Source: Deltaproteobacteria bacterium (GTDB lineage Bacteria; Desulfobacterota_D; UBA1144; Nemesobacterales; UBA2774). Taken from it: DNA of 64,000 nt. The stretch is taken from contig JAVKFU010000006.1 of assembly GCA_040223695.1 (NCBI GenBank), positions 1 to 64,000 of the forward strand. The letters are read 5' to 3'. The position numbers and the translations under genes are program-made. Below are positions 35,060 through 44,268 of this stretch, piece after piece. The number at the start of each line of letters is the position of its first letter. Within the stretch, counting starts at the first letter, position 1. Under the pieces are notes generated by a model, which made no database searches, was not told the origin of the DNA, and saw only the letters and a program-made list of their open reading frames with translations.

Positions 35060-35926
35060 CTACACATTAAGCGCTTTTATTCTGTCAAGGATATCATCGC
35101 TCAGTGTGCCGTGAGCGACCTCTTCCACGGGGCCCCTCATTTTAATAGACCAGTCGTCCCTTATTTCTATATCAAGCTCCCCTCCCGGCATGGATACGGT
35201 CACTTTTTTATCGGTGAAACCGTTTTTGACGCAAGCGGCCGCGGCCGCGCAGGAGCTGCTTCCCGAAGCGAGCGTGTAGCCCGCCCCCCGCTCCCATATA
35301 AGAATCTCCACTTTATCCCGGGAAAGCACTCTGGCGAACTGTACGTTTATTCGGTTGGGGAAGAGCTCGTGATTCTCGAGAAGCGGGCCCATTATCCTTA
35401 AATAGCCCTCGTCCAGCTCATCGAAGAAAACGACACAGTGAGGATTGCCGACCGAAACGGCGGTGATTTTTAATGGTTCGCCCTCGACCCGCAGCTCTTC
35501 ATCGATGACTTCCCTCTCCTCGCCTTCCACTGGTACCAGACGGCTGTTAAAAGTCGCCTTACCCATTTCTACAGTCACGAAACGGACTTTATTATCCGTT
35601 ATCTCAAGCTCAGCGGTTACTATTCCGCCCATCGTGTCGATCTTAAAAATATTTTTATCCGTGTGTCCGTGATCGTATAGGTACTTGGAGAAAATCCTGA
35701 GCCCGTTTCCGCTCTTTTCGGCTTCGCTGCCGTCGGGATTCAGTATCCTGAGCCCGAAATCCGCCCTGTCCGAAGGCACGAGAAGGAGAATACCGTCCGA
35801 GCCTACGCCGTAGTTCCTGTTGCAGAGAAGCTTCGTCACCCGAGGCGTGAGCTCAAAGGATATCCGGGAGGCGTCCAGCACGAAATAATCGTTTCCGAGC
35901 CCGTGAGATTTTACGAAATTGTTCAT
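35060..35926 (-). CDS. dapF: DapF-family epimerase with Ser at both catalytic Cys positions
   Basis: A 288-residue protein of the diaminopimelate epimerase family, which isomerises LL- to meso-diaminopimelate. The fold-defining segments are intact: SHGLGNDYFVLD (7-18), NPDGSEAEKSGNGLRIFSKYL (start 63), VSVGNPHCVVF, and WERGAGYTLASGSSSC. The two cysteines that act as acid and base in authentic DapF (CGNG and ACGTG) are Ser72 and Ser221; the codons are AGC and TCG. A Cys remains at 226 but is not at the catalytic position. It may be a distinct subfamily with a different substrate or a slower mechanism. dapB is 19 kb away at 54817. Confidence 0.85.
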   Translation of the reverse strand: MNNFVKSHGLGNDYFVLDASRISFELTPRVTKLLCNRNYGVGSDGILLLVPSDRADFGLRILNPDGSEAEKSGNGLRIFSKYLYDHGHTDKNIFKIDTMGGIVTAELEITDNKVRFVTVEMGKATFNSRLVPVEGEEREVIDEELRVEGEPLKITAVSVGNPHCVVFFDELDEGYLRIMGPLLENHELFPNRINVQFARVLSRDKVEILIWERGAGYTLASGSSSCAAAAACVKNGFTDKKVTVSMPGGELDIEIRDDWSIKMRGPVEEVAHGTLSDDILDRIKALNV

Positions 35927-36048
35927 ATGCTTATTCCTCCACGCAGCCTGCCGATTCAGACATATAATGCCCAGGCCAATCAGAATGTTAGCAGCGTGCT
36001 ATTCTATGAATCCGCTAACCCGCAGCGTCCCTTCAAGCCCGGTTTTCA

Positions 36049-36717
36049 TTATTCGATTATAACCCTCCCCCTGTGCCCGTCCCTTCTGAGGTTCGAGGCG
36101 GCTCTTTCGGCGTCGCGCTTATCGGAGTACTGCCCGACCCTGACCCTGTAATAGTTATTACCGCTCACCTCTATGGACTCGACTCTGACGTCATCGTACC
36201 TGACATCGAGCTTTCTTTTCAGGTTAACCGCGTTAATCCGGTCGCTGAAGGAGCCCACCTGTACTGTGTAGAGCGCGTTGAAAATTCCACCCTGCCTTGT
36301 TGAAGGCGTAGAGACGACTTCAACCTTCACCTTGACCGTGCCTTTCTGAACCATGCCGATAGATTGTGCGGGGGCGTGGGATAGGTCGATGATGCGGCCT
36401 CTGACGAAGGGGCCCCGGTCGTTAATCTTGACGAGCACGTCCCTGCCGTTCTCCAGATTGGTGACCCTGACCACGGTTCCCATCGGAAGGCTCTTGTGAG
36501 CAGCCGTGTATGCGTGCTTGCTGAAGCGCTCACCGTTTGCGGCGTAACGGTTATGCTCCTCTATCCCGTACCAGGAAGCTATGCCGACTTGCGTGTACCC
36601 CTCTTCGACATATCCGCCCGAAGGATAATCAGGCATACGGGTCGATTCAACCCCCTTTTTCGCGCACGAAAACACTACAGGGAGAAGTAACAATAATAGA
36701 ATTATTCTATTATTCAT
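36049..36717 (-). CDS. rlpA: RlpA-family lipoprotein with SPOR domain
   Basis: RlpA binds and may cleave denuded glycan strands of peptidoglycan at the division site. The signal peptide ends VVFSC, placing the lipid anchor at Cys18. A double-psi barrel (about 42-135) contains GIASWYG, AANGERFSKHAYTAAH, LPMGTVVRVTN and INDRGPFVRGRIIDLS. A C-terminal SPOR domain (about 145-222) begins ALYTVQVGSFSDRINA and would bind septal peptidoglycan. A second, shorter RlpA gene lies 47 bases upstream on the same strand. Confidence 0.92.
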   Translation of the reverse strand: MNNRIILLLLLLPVVFSCAKKGVESTRMPDYPSGGYVEEGYTQVGIASWYGIEEHNRYAANGERFSKHAYTAAHKSLPMGTVVRVTNLENGRDVLVKINDRGPFVRGRIIDLSHAPAQSIGMVQKGTVKVKVEVVSTPSTRQGGIFNALYTVQVGSFSDRINAVNLKRKLDVRYDDVRVESIEVSGNNYYRVRVGQYSDKRDAERAASNLRRDGHRGRVIIE

Positions 36718-36764
36718 GCTCTCTTGCGTTCAGATAGGGGATGTAAGCAACGATGAATTCCCGC

Positions 36765-37169
36765 CTATAGCATGGAGCCGGGGGTCGGGGCCAGGCCATA
36801 GGGATACGAGATCACTTCGATACTGACCCTTACAATTCCCCTGTTTACGATTCCTATAGCTTTGGCCGCCGCGCGGGAAAGGTCGATAACGCGGCTTCTT
36901 ACAAACGGTCCCCTATCGTTAACTTCCACTATTACCTCTTTACCGTTTCTTAAATTCCTGACCTTTACCTTTGTTCCGAACGGGAGGTTTCTGTGAGCCC
37001 CGGTAAACTCGTTCATATCGTAATATTTACCGCTTGCCGTTTTCTTGCCGTGAAAAGCCTTCCCGTACCAGGAAGCGTTTCCGTACTGCATCGGCTGTTC
37101 GGAAGACACAGAGGGCAGGACAAAGAAAAGAAGCAACAGAACTGAAAATAAGCCTAGTTTGATCTTCAT
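36765..37169 (-). CDS. Short RlpA-like double-psi barrel protein
   Basis: A 134-residue secreted protein: a signal peptide (about 1-23) without a lipobox, then a double-psi barrel with GNASWYGKAFHGKKTASG, MNEFTGAHRNLPFG and VNDRGPFVRSRVIDLS. It has the same core as the adjacent 222-residue RlpA but no SPOR domain and no anchor Cys. The tandem arrangement suggests duplication with specialisation: one copy tethered to the outer membrane and the septum, one soluble in the periplasm. Confidence 0.88.
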   Translation of the reverse strand: MKIKLGLFSVLLLLFFVLPSVSSEQPMQYGNASWYGKAFHGKKTASGKYYDMNEFTGAHRNLPFGTKVKVRNLRNGKEVIVEVNDRGPFVRSRVIDLSRAAAKAIGIVNRGIVRVSIEVISYPYGLAPTPGSML

Positions 37170-37265
37170 AGCGTCTAAACTCTGTAATTTATCTATTTTC
37201 CCTTAATTTTCTTGAGATTGTCAAGGATTCGAATAAAATTAACTCAAAACAGGAAAGGACCCAGC

Positions 37266-38450
37266 ATGCAATACTCACCCGAAGAGTTCTCACTCATAAG
37301 AAGGCTGCCGCCCTATGTATTCAGTATAGTGAACGAGCTTAAGCACAGAGCACGGGCACGGGGAGAAGACATAATCGACCTGGGAATGGGCAACCCCGAC
37401 CAGGCCACGCCCGAGCACATCGTCAATAAACTGATAGAGACATCGAAAGACCCGAGGGCTCACAGGTACTCGTCTTCGGCGGGTATCCAGAAGCTGAGGA
37501 TCGCCATAGCGGACTGGTATAAGAGGAATTACGACGTGGACGTTGACCCGGATTCGGAAGTGGTGGTTACAATAGGCTCAAAAGAGGGGATATCCCACCT
37601 CATGCTTTCGATCCTTTCTCCGGGGGATACGGTCATTGTTCCGAACCCCTCCTATCCGATTCATATATACTCCGTTATCATCGCGCGGGGGGACGTGCAC
37701 AGCATACCTTACACGAGAGACTCCAACCTACTTGAAGGAATCGAGAAAGCCGTCAGGGAAACCTGGCCGAAACCCAAGGTGCTCATGATTTCCTTTCCGA
37801 ATAATCCTACTACGAAAGTTGTCGATCAGGATTTTTTCAAGGACGTCTATGAGCTCGCAAGGGAGGCCGGATTAATAGTCGTTCATGATTTCGCCTACGC
37901 GGAGCTTTGCTTCGACGGCTACCAGGCACCCAGCTTCCTGCAGGTGCCCGGCGCCAAGGAATTAGGGGTGGAGTTCTACTCGCTTTCCAAAAGCTACAGC
38001 ATGCCGGGATGGCGCGTGGGATTTATGGTCGGAAACGCAAGAATAGTATCCGCGCTGACGCGGATTAAAAGCTATCTGGACTACGGAATCTTTACCCCCA
38101 TACAGGTCGCGTCCATAACGGCGCTCAACGGCCCGCAGGACTGCGTGGAGGAAATCAGACAGTCCTATAAACTCAGAAGGGACAGGCTGGTAGAGGGACT
38201 ATCAAGAGCGGGCTGGGAGATACCCAAGCCGAAAGGGACGATGTTCGTCTGGGGGGAAATGCCGGAAGAATACAAGGAAATGGGATCGCTCGAGTTTTCC
38301 AAGCTTCTGATCAATGAAGCCAAGGTCGCCGTTTCCCCCGGCATAGGCTTCGGGAATTACGGGGAGGGCTTTGTCAGGTTCGCGCTTGTAGAGAATGAAA
38401 AAAGAATAATGCAGGCCGTAAGGGGTATCAGGAGATTTTTGAAGAGTTAA
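37266..38450 (+). CDS. Class I/II aminotransferase (alanine-transaminase-like, AlaC type)
   Basis: A 394-residue fold-type I PLP enzyme. The N-terminus ([19 protein letters not shown]) and [16 protein letters not shown] match AlaC-type transaminases. The PLP lysine is in [15 protein letters not shown] near residue 242, and FPNNPTT and HDFAYAEL provide cofactor contacts. These enzymes make alanine from pyruvate; some relatives act on methionine or in lysine synthesis. ATG 37266, preceded by AGGAAAGG, is preferred to an upstream in-frame start at 37212. Confidence 0.9.
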   Translation: MQYSPEEFSLIRRLPPYVFSIVNELKHRARARGEDIIDLGMGNPDQATPEHIVNKLIETSKDPRAHRYSSSAGIQKLRIAIADWYKRNYDVDVDPDSEVVVTIGSKEGISHLMLSILSPGDTVIVPNPSYPIHIYSVIIARGDVHSIPYTRDSNLLEGIEKAVRETWPKPKVLMISFPNNPTTKVVDQDFFKDVYELAREAGLIVVHDFAYAELCFDGYQAPSFLQVPGAKELGVEFYSLSKSYSMPGWRVGFMVGNARIVSALTRIKSYLDYGIFTPIQVASITALNGPQDCVEEIRQSYKLRRDRLVEGLSRAGWEIPKPKGTMFVWGEMPEEYKEMGSLEFSKLLINEAKVAVSPGIGFGNYGEGFVRFALVENEKRIMQAVRGIRRFLKS

Positions 38451-38504
38451 TTATAAATTCCTAAATTTTCAGAAAGCACCACAATAAAAGCTGACGTATG
38501 AATA

Positions 38505-41500
38505 TCAATAGTCGAAGTTAAAAAACAAGTCCGCGCCCGACTCCTCCCCTATTTCACTCTCAACTGTCATGAAATCGGTAACCCTGTATTCGATAACAGC
38601 CCTGTTGGCTGTAACGGTCGAGGAAGGAAGTCCCGGACTGAAAAAATACCTTTCGTAAAAAAAGCGCTCGTAGGACATGCGCTCGTAACCCACATAGAGG
38701 TCTTCCGTGAGATATTTACCTATCTCGAGGTGAGTGTCCCTGAAACCGGTTTGCCCTCCCTTGATGGTCATGACGTCGATCGCGAAGTCGTCTCCGAACA
38801 TCTGCCTGAGCTCGCCCACAGCCATAGCTCCGAGAACCTCACCGGCCTTTTCCTGAAACTCTATCCTTTCATCCGTGCCGAGCTTGTCGGAAGAGGTGCC
38901 GAAAACCAGATAGGAGACTATTTCATTCTCGTCAAGGGGAGGATCGCTTAAGAGGTGTATCCTGGGCTTCTCGGCCGTCCCGGTTATGTTGATGTAAACC
39001 TGCACACTCGAGACCTCGTAGAGAGCACGGAGGTCCAGGAAAGGGTTGATTATCTTCTTACCCCTGAAACTCACCGTGCCGCTTTCGATATTGAAAATCC
39101 TGCCCATGAACTGATAATCGCCCCTGATGACATCTATATTTCCCGAGACGAGGTAGGGATCCCCGTATCTCTTGTCAATACCGAGTTTCCCCTCTACCTC
39201 AATATTTGCTCCGCTTCCCTTGACCCAGGAGTTTTTGGGAATATCCACATTCAGATCAAGAGCGATAAACTCCTCGACGTAATCGTCCTTCTTTTCACCC
39301 CTGAAAATGAATTCCTCCCGCTCGTCATCGTTTTCATCGACGAACTTGATATTTTCAATTTCCTTCAAGGGTTTTTGAGGCACCACGGCTTTTAGATTTT
39401 TGACATCAATATCACCCTTTATGAAAGCGTTCAGAAACTTTCCCTCGACCTCCAGATTTCCGTCAAGGTTGGCTGTGACATCGGCGAGAGACGTTTTCAT
39501 AAGCATACCGGACATTTTGCCCTTTCCTGTGTAGGAAAGATCCCGGAAATCCAGAGTGCCTTCAAAAACCCCCTCCCCCTCCCCTGTTCTGATAGTCACG
39601 GGACGGAGGTAACCCGACTTGCCGCGCATATCCATTACGGCGCTGTCTATCGTTATCTTGTTTCTCATTGCCAAGATTTTTAACGAGATGTCCTTAAGCT
39701 CGAGGCTTCCCGATACGTTCGGATTTCCCCCGGACCCCTCTGCGACCACATCAACCAGTAATTTCCCGTCCAGCTCCTGAATCTCTTCGTTTAAAGCGGT
39801 AATAGGACTTACATCGACACCATTTGACTTTATCACGGCCCTGTAGGACGCCTGCCTCAGGCTCCTTTCCATGTCCTCCATATTCAGATTAAATCTCGCT
39901 TCAACTACAGCTGACAGAATTTCTTCAGAGTTATCGGTAATTCCGAGATTTAATTGGAGTGCGCTTGCTGAAAAAAGAAGCGACATCTGAAGCTCATCGC
40001 TCTTAAAATTCATATATTCCAGTTTTTTTGCCGTGATATTGGCCTTGATATCGGGATTCTTCAATGATGTTCCCAGGCTTATCTCCCCCGAGACCTCTCC
40101 TTTAACGGGAATCTCGACGTCCAGCAGCTGCGAGAGATCAAGCAGGCTTAACCGCTCAAGCTTTATTGTTCCTTCCATGCTTTGATCCAGACCCAGACTG
40201 ACGTCTCCGATCACGAAATTGTCCTTGTGATAGAGGTTAAAGGAATTGAAATTTATCTTATCGCCGAGAAGGGTTATATAAATAGGCCTGCGGTTCTCCA
40301 GAACGGCGTCCTTGAAATTAATAAGAACCTTGCTCACCTCGAGCTTCGTTTTATCCTGGCCGAATTCCATAAGCTTAAAATTCATTGAATAATTTCTTTT
40401 CGGAGTTTCCCGGATACCGAGCTCCCCGTGTATTTCTTTGCCCAGGCTGCGGGCTTTGAAATCAATAAGCTGAATCTCCCGCTCCTGAATCTCAACACCC
40501 TTGAGCTCTCCACCGGCGTTTAACCCGAGGTCATTCAGATTAAAGTAGCTTTCTCCCTCGAGTTGAATCTTTTTTATCTTGATTCCCTGTTTTTCATGCA
40601 CAAAATCGGACCCGGCGGCGGAGACGAAAAGCCTGGGATTCTTGATACTTCCCCTTATATCGCCTTTGAGATCAAGGGAGCCGGACAGGTCGATTCCGTC
40701 CGAAAACCGCGAAAGAACGCCAAGATCGCTGAAACTAATATCGTATTTAATCCCCCCGCCCCCTGAATCGGCAATATCCCCGGAAGCCACGATCTTTAGA
40801 GGTTCCGTATCGATTGAAAGAGATTTTATCCCCAAGCTCGTCTTATCATAATAGGCGTCGATGACGGCCCGGTTCAGATTGATGCCCATGATTTGAGAAG
40901 GCCTTACCTGACCCTCGACAGAAACCCGGAGGACATCGGGAGTTTCACCGCTGGTGTCCAGAGAGCCTTTCAGGCGAAGATCCGAATTAAAATCGCTCGC
41001 GTATCTTTCATCATTCAGAATCTTCCCGAAATTAGTATTCGCAAATGAAGCGGCAATTTCATATTCCACTCCGGAATCCGTAATATGGAGAGGGCCCGTT
41101 AAATTGATCCTGCCTATATCGCTTTCATCTATAATCATCTCCTTTATGTCGATATCGGCATTTACAAGAGAGGATTTCCTCCATTTGCCTTTAATATTTA
41201 ATTCGGACTTAATAAGGGCGGCTATATTATTATTGATCCCGTTTTCCTTAATCTCGCTTTTTTCTTCCAGCATCTCTAGGGTATCGGACAACCTGAGAGA
41301 CTTAACCAGCACCTGAAGATCGAATTCATTATCGCTGCGCGGTCTGGCCATCTCTCTGAGAGAAAGGGCGCCTTCAAACCCGGCGCTGCCGAAATCGGCT
41401 GTGAGCGTGCCCTTTTTGAGCTCAACATCGGTATTTGTAACTATTACGGTCTCTACCCCGCCGTTTATCTCCCTGTCAAGAAACACGGAATCTACGAAAA

Positions 41501-42401
41501 CCAAGCTGCCTCTGGCATGCAGGTCCTTCCATAGATTTGAATTGCCTTCCGCCTCGATTTTTACATTGAGACTTCCCATTTCAGGGATATCTATCCCCCT
41601 TATTACTCCCTCGAGTTCAAAACTGGGATTCATAAAATTTCTGATGATCCCCTTTGCCGAGTAGTCCGCTTCATTAAATTTAAAAACCACTTTCTCTACG
41701 TCGAGTTTATCAATTATCTCCTTGTTCGAATATACGGCTCTCCCGGATATATCGTTGAAGTGCATCTTTTCGTAATCGCTGCTCTCGAAAGCGGCGGTAA
41801 GGTCGGCGTGGTTCAGCTCCAGCACCGCCCTGTCAGTCATTTTAAACATGCTGAGAGATAAATCGGCATCCCTTAACACGAATTCGGACTTTTCCCCGTT
41901 CATCCGGTCATCTATCCACATTTTCGCGTTCCGGATATCGCCTTTCTGCATAAGCACATTCCAGTCGGGATTCTCCCTCCTTTCCCCCTGAACAATCAAC
42001 TCATTGAGTTTTTCAAAATTCCAGGAATCATCCGGGTAGTGCACAAGATAAATCTTGAGGCCTTTAACGGATACCCTGCCGAGCGGCACCACCTTGCTGA
42101 AAAGCATCGAGCCGTCGAGTATGAGCGGAAGCGAGTAATCGATGTAAATCTCCTCAAAATCGAGAAACCGCTCGTTCTCAATATCAAATCTAACGTTTTT
42201 GAGTGTAATTCCCTTCAGGAAGTTGCCCTCGATGCTTCCTATACTGAAATTCTGGTTGGTAAGCGCGGTTACTATAGAATTCGTTGTAATTTTAACGAAA
42301 TTTCTGAAATAACGGGTCTGTACAACGACCACTAGAACCGCTGCGAGCAAAGCCAGAATGAAAAGGAATATAGCTATCGGTTTGAGGACTTTGGAGCGCA
42401 T
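38505..42401 (-). CDS. tamB: TamB: translocation and assembly module inner-membrane component
   Basis: A 1298-residue AsmA-like protein. One N-terminal membrane helix (about 9-29) anchors it in the inner membrane; the rest is a long series of beta strands forming the periplasm-spanning groove. The C-terminal TamB domain has the usual pattern: IDVIRGDYQFMGRIF, VYINITGTAEKPRIHLLSDPPLDENEIVSYLVFG (from about 1115), and a beta-rich end closing with a terminal aromatic-type motif (NFDY). TamB moves phospholipids or helps insert outer-membrane proteins with TamA/BamA. No tamA gene is adjacent. It lies convergent to the aminotransferase. Confidence 0.93.
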   Translation of the reverse strand: MRSKVLKPIAIFLFILALLAAVLVVVVQTRYFRNFVKITTNSIVTALTNQNFSIGSIEGNFLKGITLKNVRFDIENERFLDFEEIYIDYSLPLILDGSMLFSKVVPLGRVSVKGLKIYLVHYPDDSWNFEKLNELIVQGERRENPDWNVLMQKGDIRNAKMWIDDRMNGEKSEFVLRDADLSLSMFKMTDRAVLELNHADLTAAFESSDYEKMHFNDISGRAVYSNKEIIDKLDVEKVVFKFNEADYSAKGIIRNFMNPSFELEGVIRGIDIPEMGSLNVKIEAEGNSNLWKDLHARGSLVFVDSVFLDREINGGVETVIVTNTDVELKKGTLTADFGSAGFEGALSLREMARPRSDNEFDLQVLVKSLRLSDTLEMLEEKSEIKENGINNNIAALIKSELNIKGKWRKSSLVNADIDIKEMIIDESDIGRINLTGPLHITDSGVEYEIAASFANTNFGKILNDERYASDFNSDLRLKGSLDTSGETPDVLRVSVEGQVRPSQIMGINLNRAVIDAYYDKTSLGIKSLSIDTEPLKIVASGDIADSGGGGIKYDISFSDLGVLSRFSDGIDLSGSLDLKGDIRGSIKNPRLFVSAAGSDFVHEKQGIKIKKIQLEGESYFNLNDLGLNAGGELKGVEIQEREIQLIDFKARSLGKEIHGELGIRETPKRNYSMNFKLMEFGQDKTKLEVSKVLINFKDAVLENRRPIYITLLGDKINFNSFNLYHKDNFVIGDVSLGLDQSMEGTIKLERLSLLDLSQLLDVEIPVKGEVSGEISLGTSLKNPDIKANITAKKLEYMNFKSDELQMSLLFSASALQLNLGITDNSEEILSAVVEARFNLNMEDMERSLRQASYRAVIKSNGVDVSPITALNEEIQELDGKLLVDVVAEGSGGNPNVSGSLELKDISLKILAMRNKITIDSAVMDMRGKSGYLRPVTIRTGEGEGVFEGTLDFRDLSYTGKGKMSGMLMKTSLADVTANLDGNLEVEGKFLNAFIKGDIDVKNLKAVVPQKPLKEIENIKFVDENDDEREEFIFRGEKKDDYVEEFIALDLNVDIPKNSWVKGSGANIEVEGKLGIDKRYGDPYLVSGNIDVIRGDYQFMGRIFNIESGTVSFRGKKIINPFLDLRALYEVSSVQVYINITGTAEKPRIHLLSDPPLDENEIVSYLVFGTSSDKLGTDERIEFQEKAGEVLGAMAVGELRQMFGDDFAIDVMTIKGGQTGFRDTHLEIGKYLTEDLYVGYERMSYERFFYERYFFSPGLPSSTVTANRAVIEYRVTDFMTVESEIGEESGADLFFNFDY

Positions 42402-42647
42402 AACCTGTATTTTGAATTATAACATAAGCCGCAGCCGGAGATACGGGGAAAAACGCATATTTAAGCAGACGCGAACTGAAAGCTAAAAACACTGAAAGAT
42501 AAAAAGCTCCGGCTTCACCGGCGAATCCGTATTTTTAACCGTATAGATATTATAACCTTTTCCGATCACTTCATATTTTCCACGCGGCTTGCTAATGTAA
42601 AATTGCTCAGATAATCTTTTCCGAATACTCGCTACATTGATTTTTCT

Positions 42648-44246
42648 ATGCCTAAACTCACAATAGACGGAATAGAGATTGAAGTAGAAAACGGTCTTAA
42701 CCTTATCGAGGCCGCTTCCCGTGCGGGAATAGACGTCCCTCATTTCTGCTACCATCCGGCCCTGAGCGTCGTAGCGCAGTGCAGACAGTGCCTGGTGGAG
42801 GTAGAGGGCGTGCCAAAGGTAATGCCCGCCTGTAATACCTACGTCAGGGACGGCCTGATAGTCAAAACGAATTCGGAAAGGGCGATAAAGGCAAGAAAAG
42901 CGACTGTCGAGTTCACCCTGATTAATCACCCGCTGGACTGCCCGATATGCGACAAGGGAGGGGAGTGTCCTCTTCAGCTTACGACTGTAAAGCACGGCCC
43001 GGGATACAGCAGGTTCGAAGGGCCCGAGGAAAAGAAGGTGAGAAGAAAGTATTACCTGAGCGACAGGATATTGTACGACCCCAACCGCTGTATCATGTGC
43101 ACGAGATGCGTCAGATTTACGGATGAAGTCACAAAAACACATGAGCTCGGATACGAGGGAAGAGGGTTCAGGAAAAAGATAGTTGTGTTTCCGGAGAAAG
43201 ACCTCGATAACGAGCTTGCCGGAAATGTTACGGACCTCTGCCCTGTGGGGGCGCTTCTAAATAAGGAAAATCTCCACGAGGAGCGCGTATGGTACTGGAA
43301 ATTTACGGACAGCGTGTGCTCTCTATGCAGCAACGGCTGCAACATAACGGTGGGCGTGGACCCGAGAAAAGGCAGGGTCGCGCGCGTTAGGCCGAGAATC
43401 AACATGGATGTAAACGAGTACTGGATCTGCGACAGGGGAAGATACGACTTCAAGGAAGTACAGGAGGGGAAGACGCGCCTCAAGGACCCGATAGTGAGAA
43501 AGGGGGAGGGGTTTGAGATCTCAGGCTGGGTTGAAGCCATTGAGCTCGCATCGAACCAGTTAAAAAAAATCAGCCGTACAGACCCTGAATCGATAGCAGT
43601 CATCGGGTCGCCGACTCTGACAAATGAGGAGCTGTATCTGCTTAAAAAACTGTCCGGGACTCTTAAAACGGGCAGAATCGCTTCAAATATCGGGACCGTG
43701 AATCAGGAAAAACGGTACGGCCTTATCAGCTCCGACCCCTATCCGAACAGCAGGGGGGTCAAGGACATGGGGTACCCTTCCGGCGCGGAGAAGATTCACG
43801 AGCTGATCGAGCAGATACTGGGAGGGCGTATAAAAGCCCTCTATGCCGCGGGAGAGGATTTATTTAATTTCGTCTCGGTGGAGGAGCGACCGAAACTGAT
43901 AGAGGCCCTTACGGGGCTTACGCTCCTGGCGGTTCAGGATTACAGGATTACGGAAACCGCAAAACTGGCCCACGTCATCCTTCCGGGCGCAAGCCCTTAC
44001 GAAAAGGAAGGCACATTTACGAACGACAGGGGGAGGGTTCAGAGAGTAAGACAGGCGATAGCCCCTCCGGGCACGGCAAAACCCGACTGGGAAATACTGG
44101 CGCTTCTCGGAACTACATTTGAGGCGGAGACGTTCAGCTATGAGAATCCTTCTGAAATAATGGCGGAGATCGCGGGCGCATTCCCGGCCTACAGGGGAAT
44201 GAACTACAGCAACATCGGCATGCTCGGAGCAGACACGGCTGACTGA
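42648..44246 (+). CDS. nuoG: NADH-quinone oxidoreductase subunit G, short form
   Basis: The iron-sulfur subunit of complex I. A [2Fe-2S] site (CYHPALSVVAQCRQC...PAC), the His-ligated N5 cluster motif HPLDCPICDKGGECPLQ, a ferredoxin-like pair with CIMCTRC, and the N7 motif CSLCSNGCN are all present. The molybdopterin-like C-terminal part is short: the protein is 532 residues, compared with roughly 700-900 in many NuoG. It ends 22 bases before nuoH. Neither nuoE/F upstream nor nuoI downstream is adjacent, so complex I genes are split. Confidence 0.92.
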   Translation: MPKLTIDGIEIEVENGLNLIEAASRAGIDVPHFCYHPALSVVAQCRQCLVEVEGVPKVMPACNTYVRDGLIVKTNSERAIKARKATVEFTLINHPLDCPICDKGGECPLQLTTVKHGPGYSRFEGPEEKKVRRKYYLSDRILYDPNRCIMCTRCVRFTDEVTKTHELGYEGRGFRKKIVVFPEKDLDNELAGNVTDLCPVGALLNKENLHEERVWYWKFTDSVCSLCSNGCNITVGVDPRKGRVARVRPRINMDVNEYWICDRGRYDFKEVQEGKTRLKDPIVRKGEGFEISGWVEAIELASNQLKKISRTDPESIAVIGSPTLTNEELYLLKKLSGTLKTGRIASNIGTVNQEKRYGLISSDPYPNSRGVKDMGYPSGAEKIHELIEQILGGRIKALYAAGEDLFNFVSVEERPKLIEALTGLTLLAVQDYRITETAKLAHVILPGASPYEKEGTFTNDRGRVQRVRQAIAPPGTAKPDWEILALLGTTFEAETFSYENPSEIMAEIAGAFPAYRGMNYSNIGMLGADTAD

Positions 44247-44268
44247 TTTCTCATAACAGGTCAAAATT

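Noticed and set aside
35060-35926. dapF as a decaying pseudogene because both catalytic Cys are lost
   Set aside because: Frame is full length, other conserved motifs are intact and the substitutions are both to Ser, which suggests selection.
42483-43142. 219-codon minus-strand frame
   Set aside because: Antisense to nuoG Fe-S region; no family pattern.
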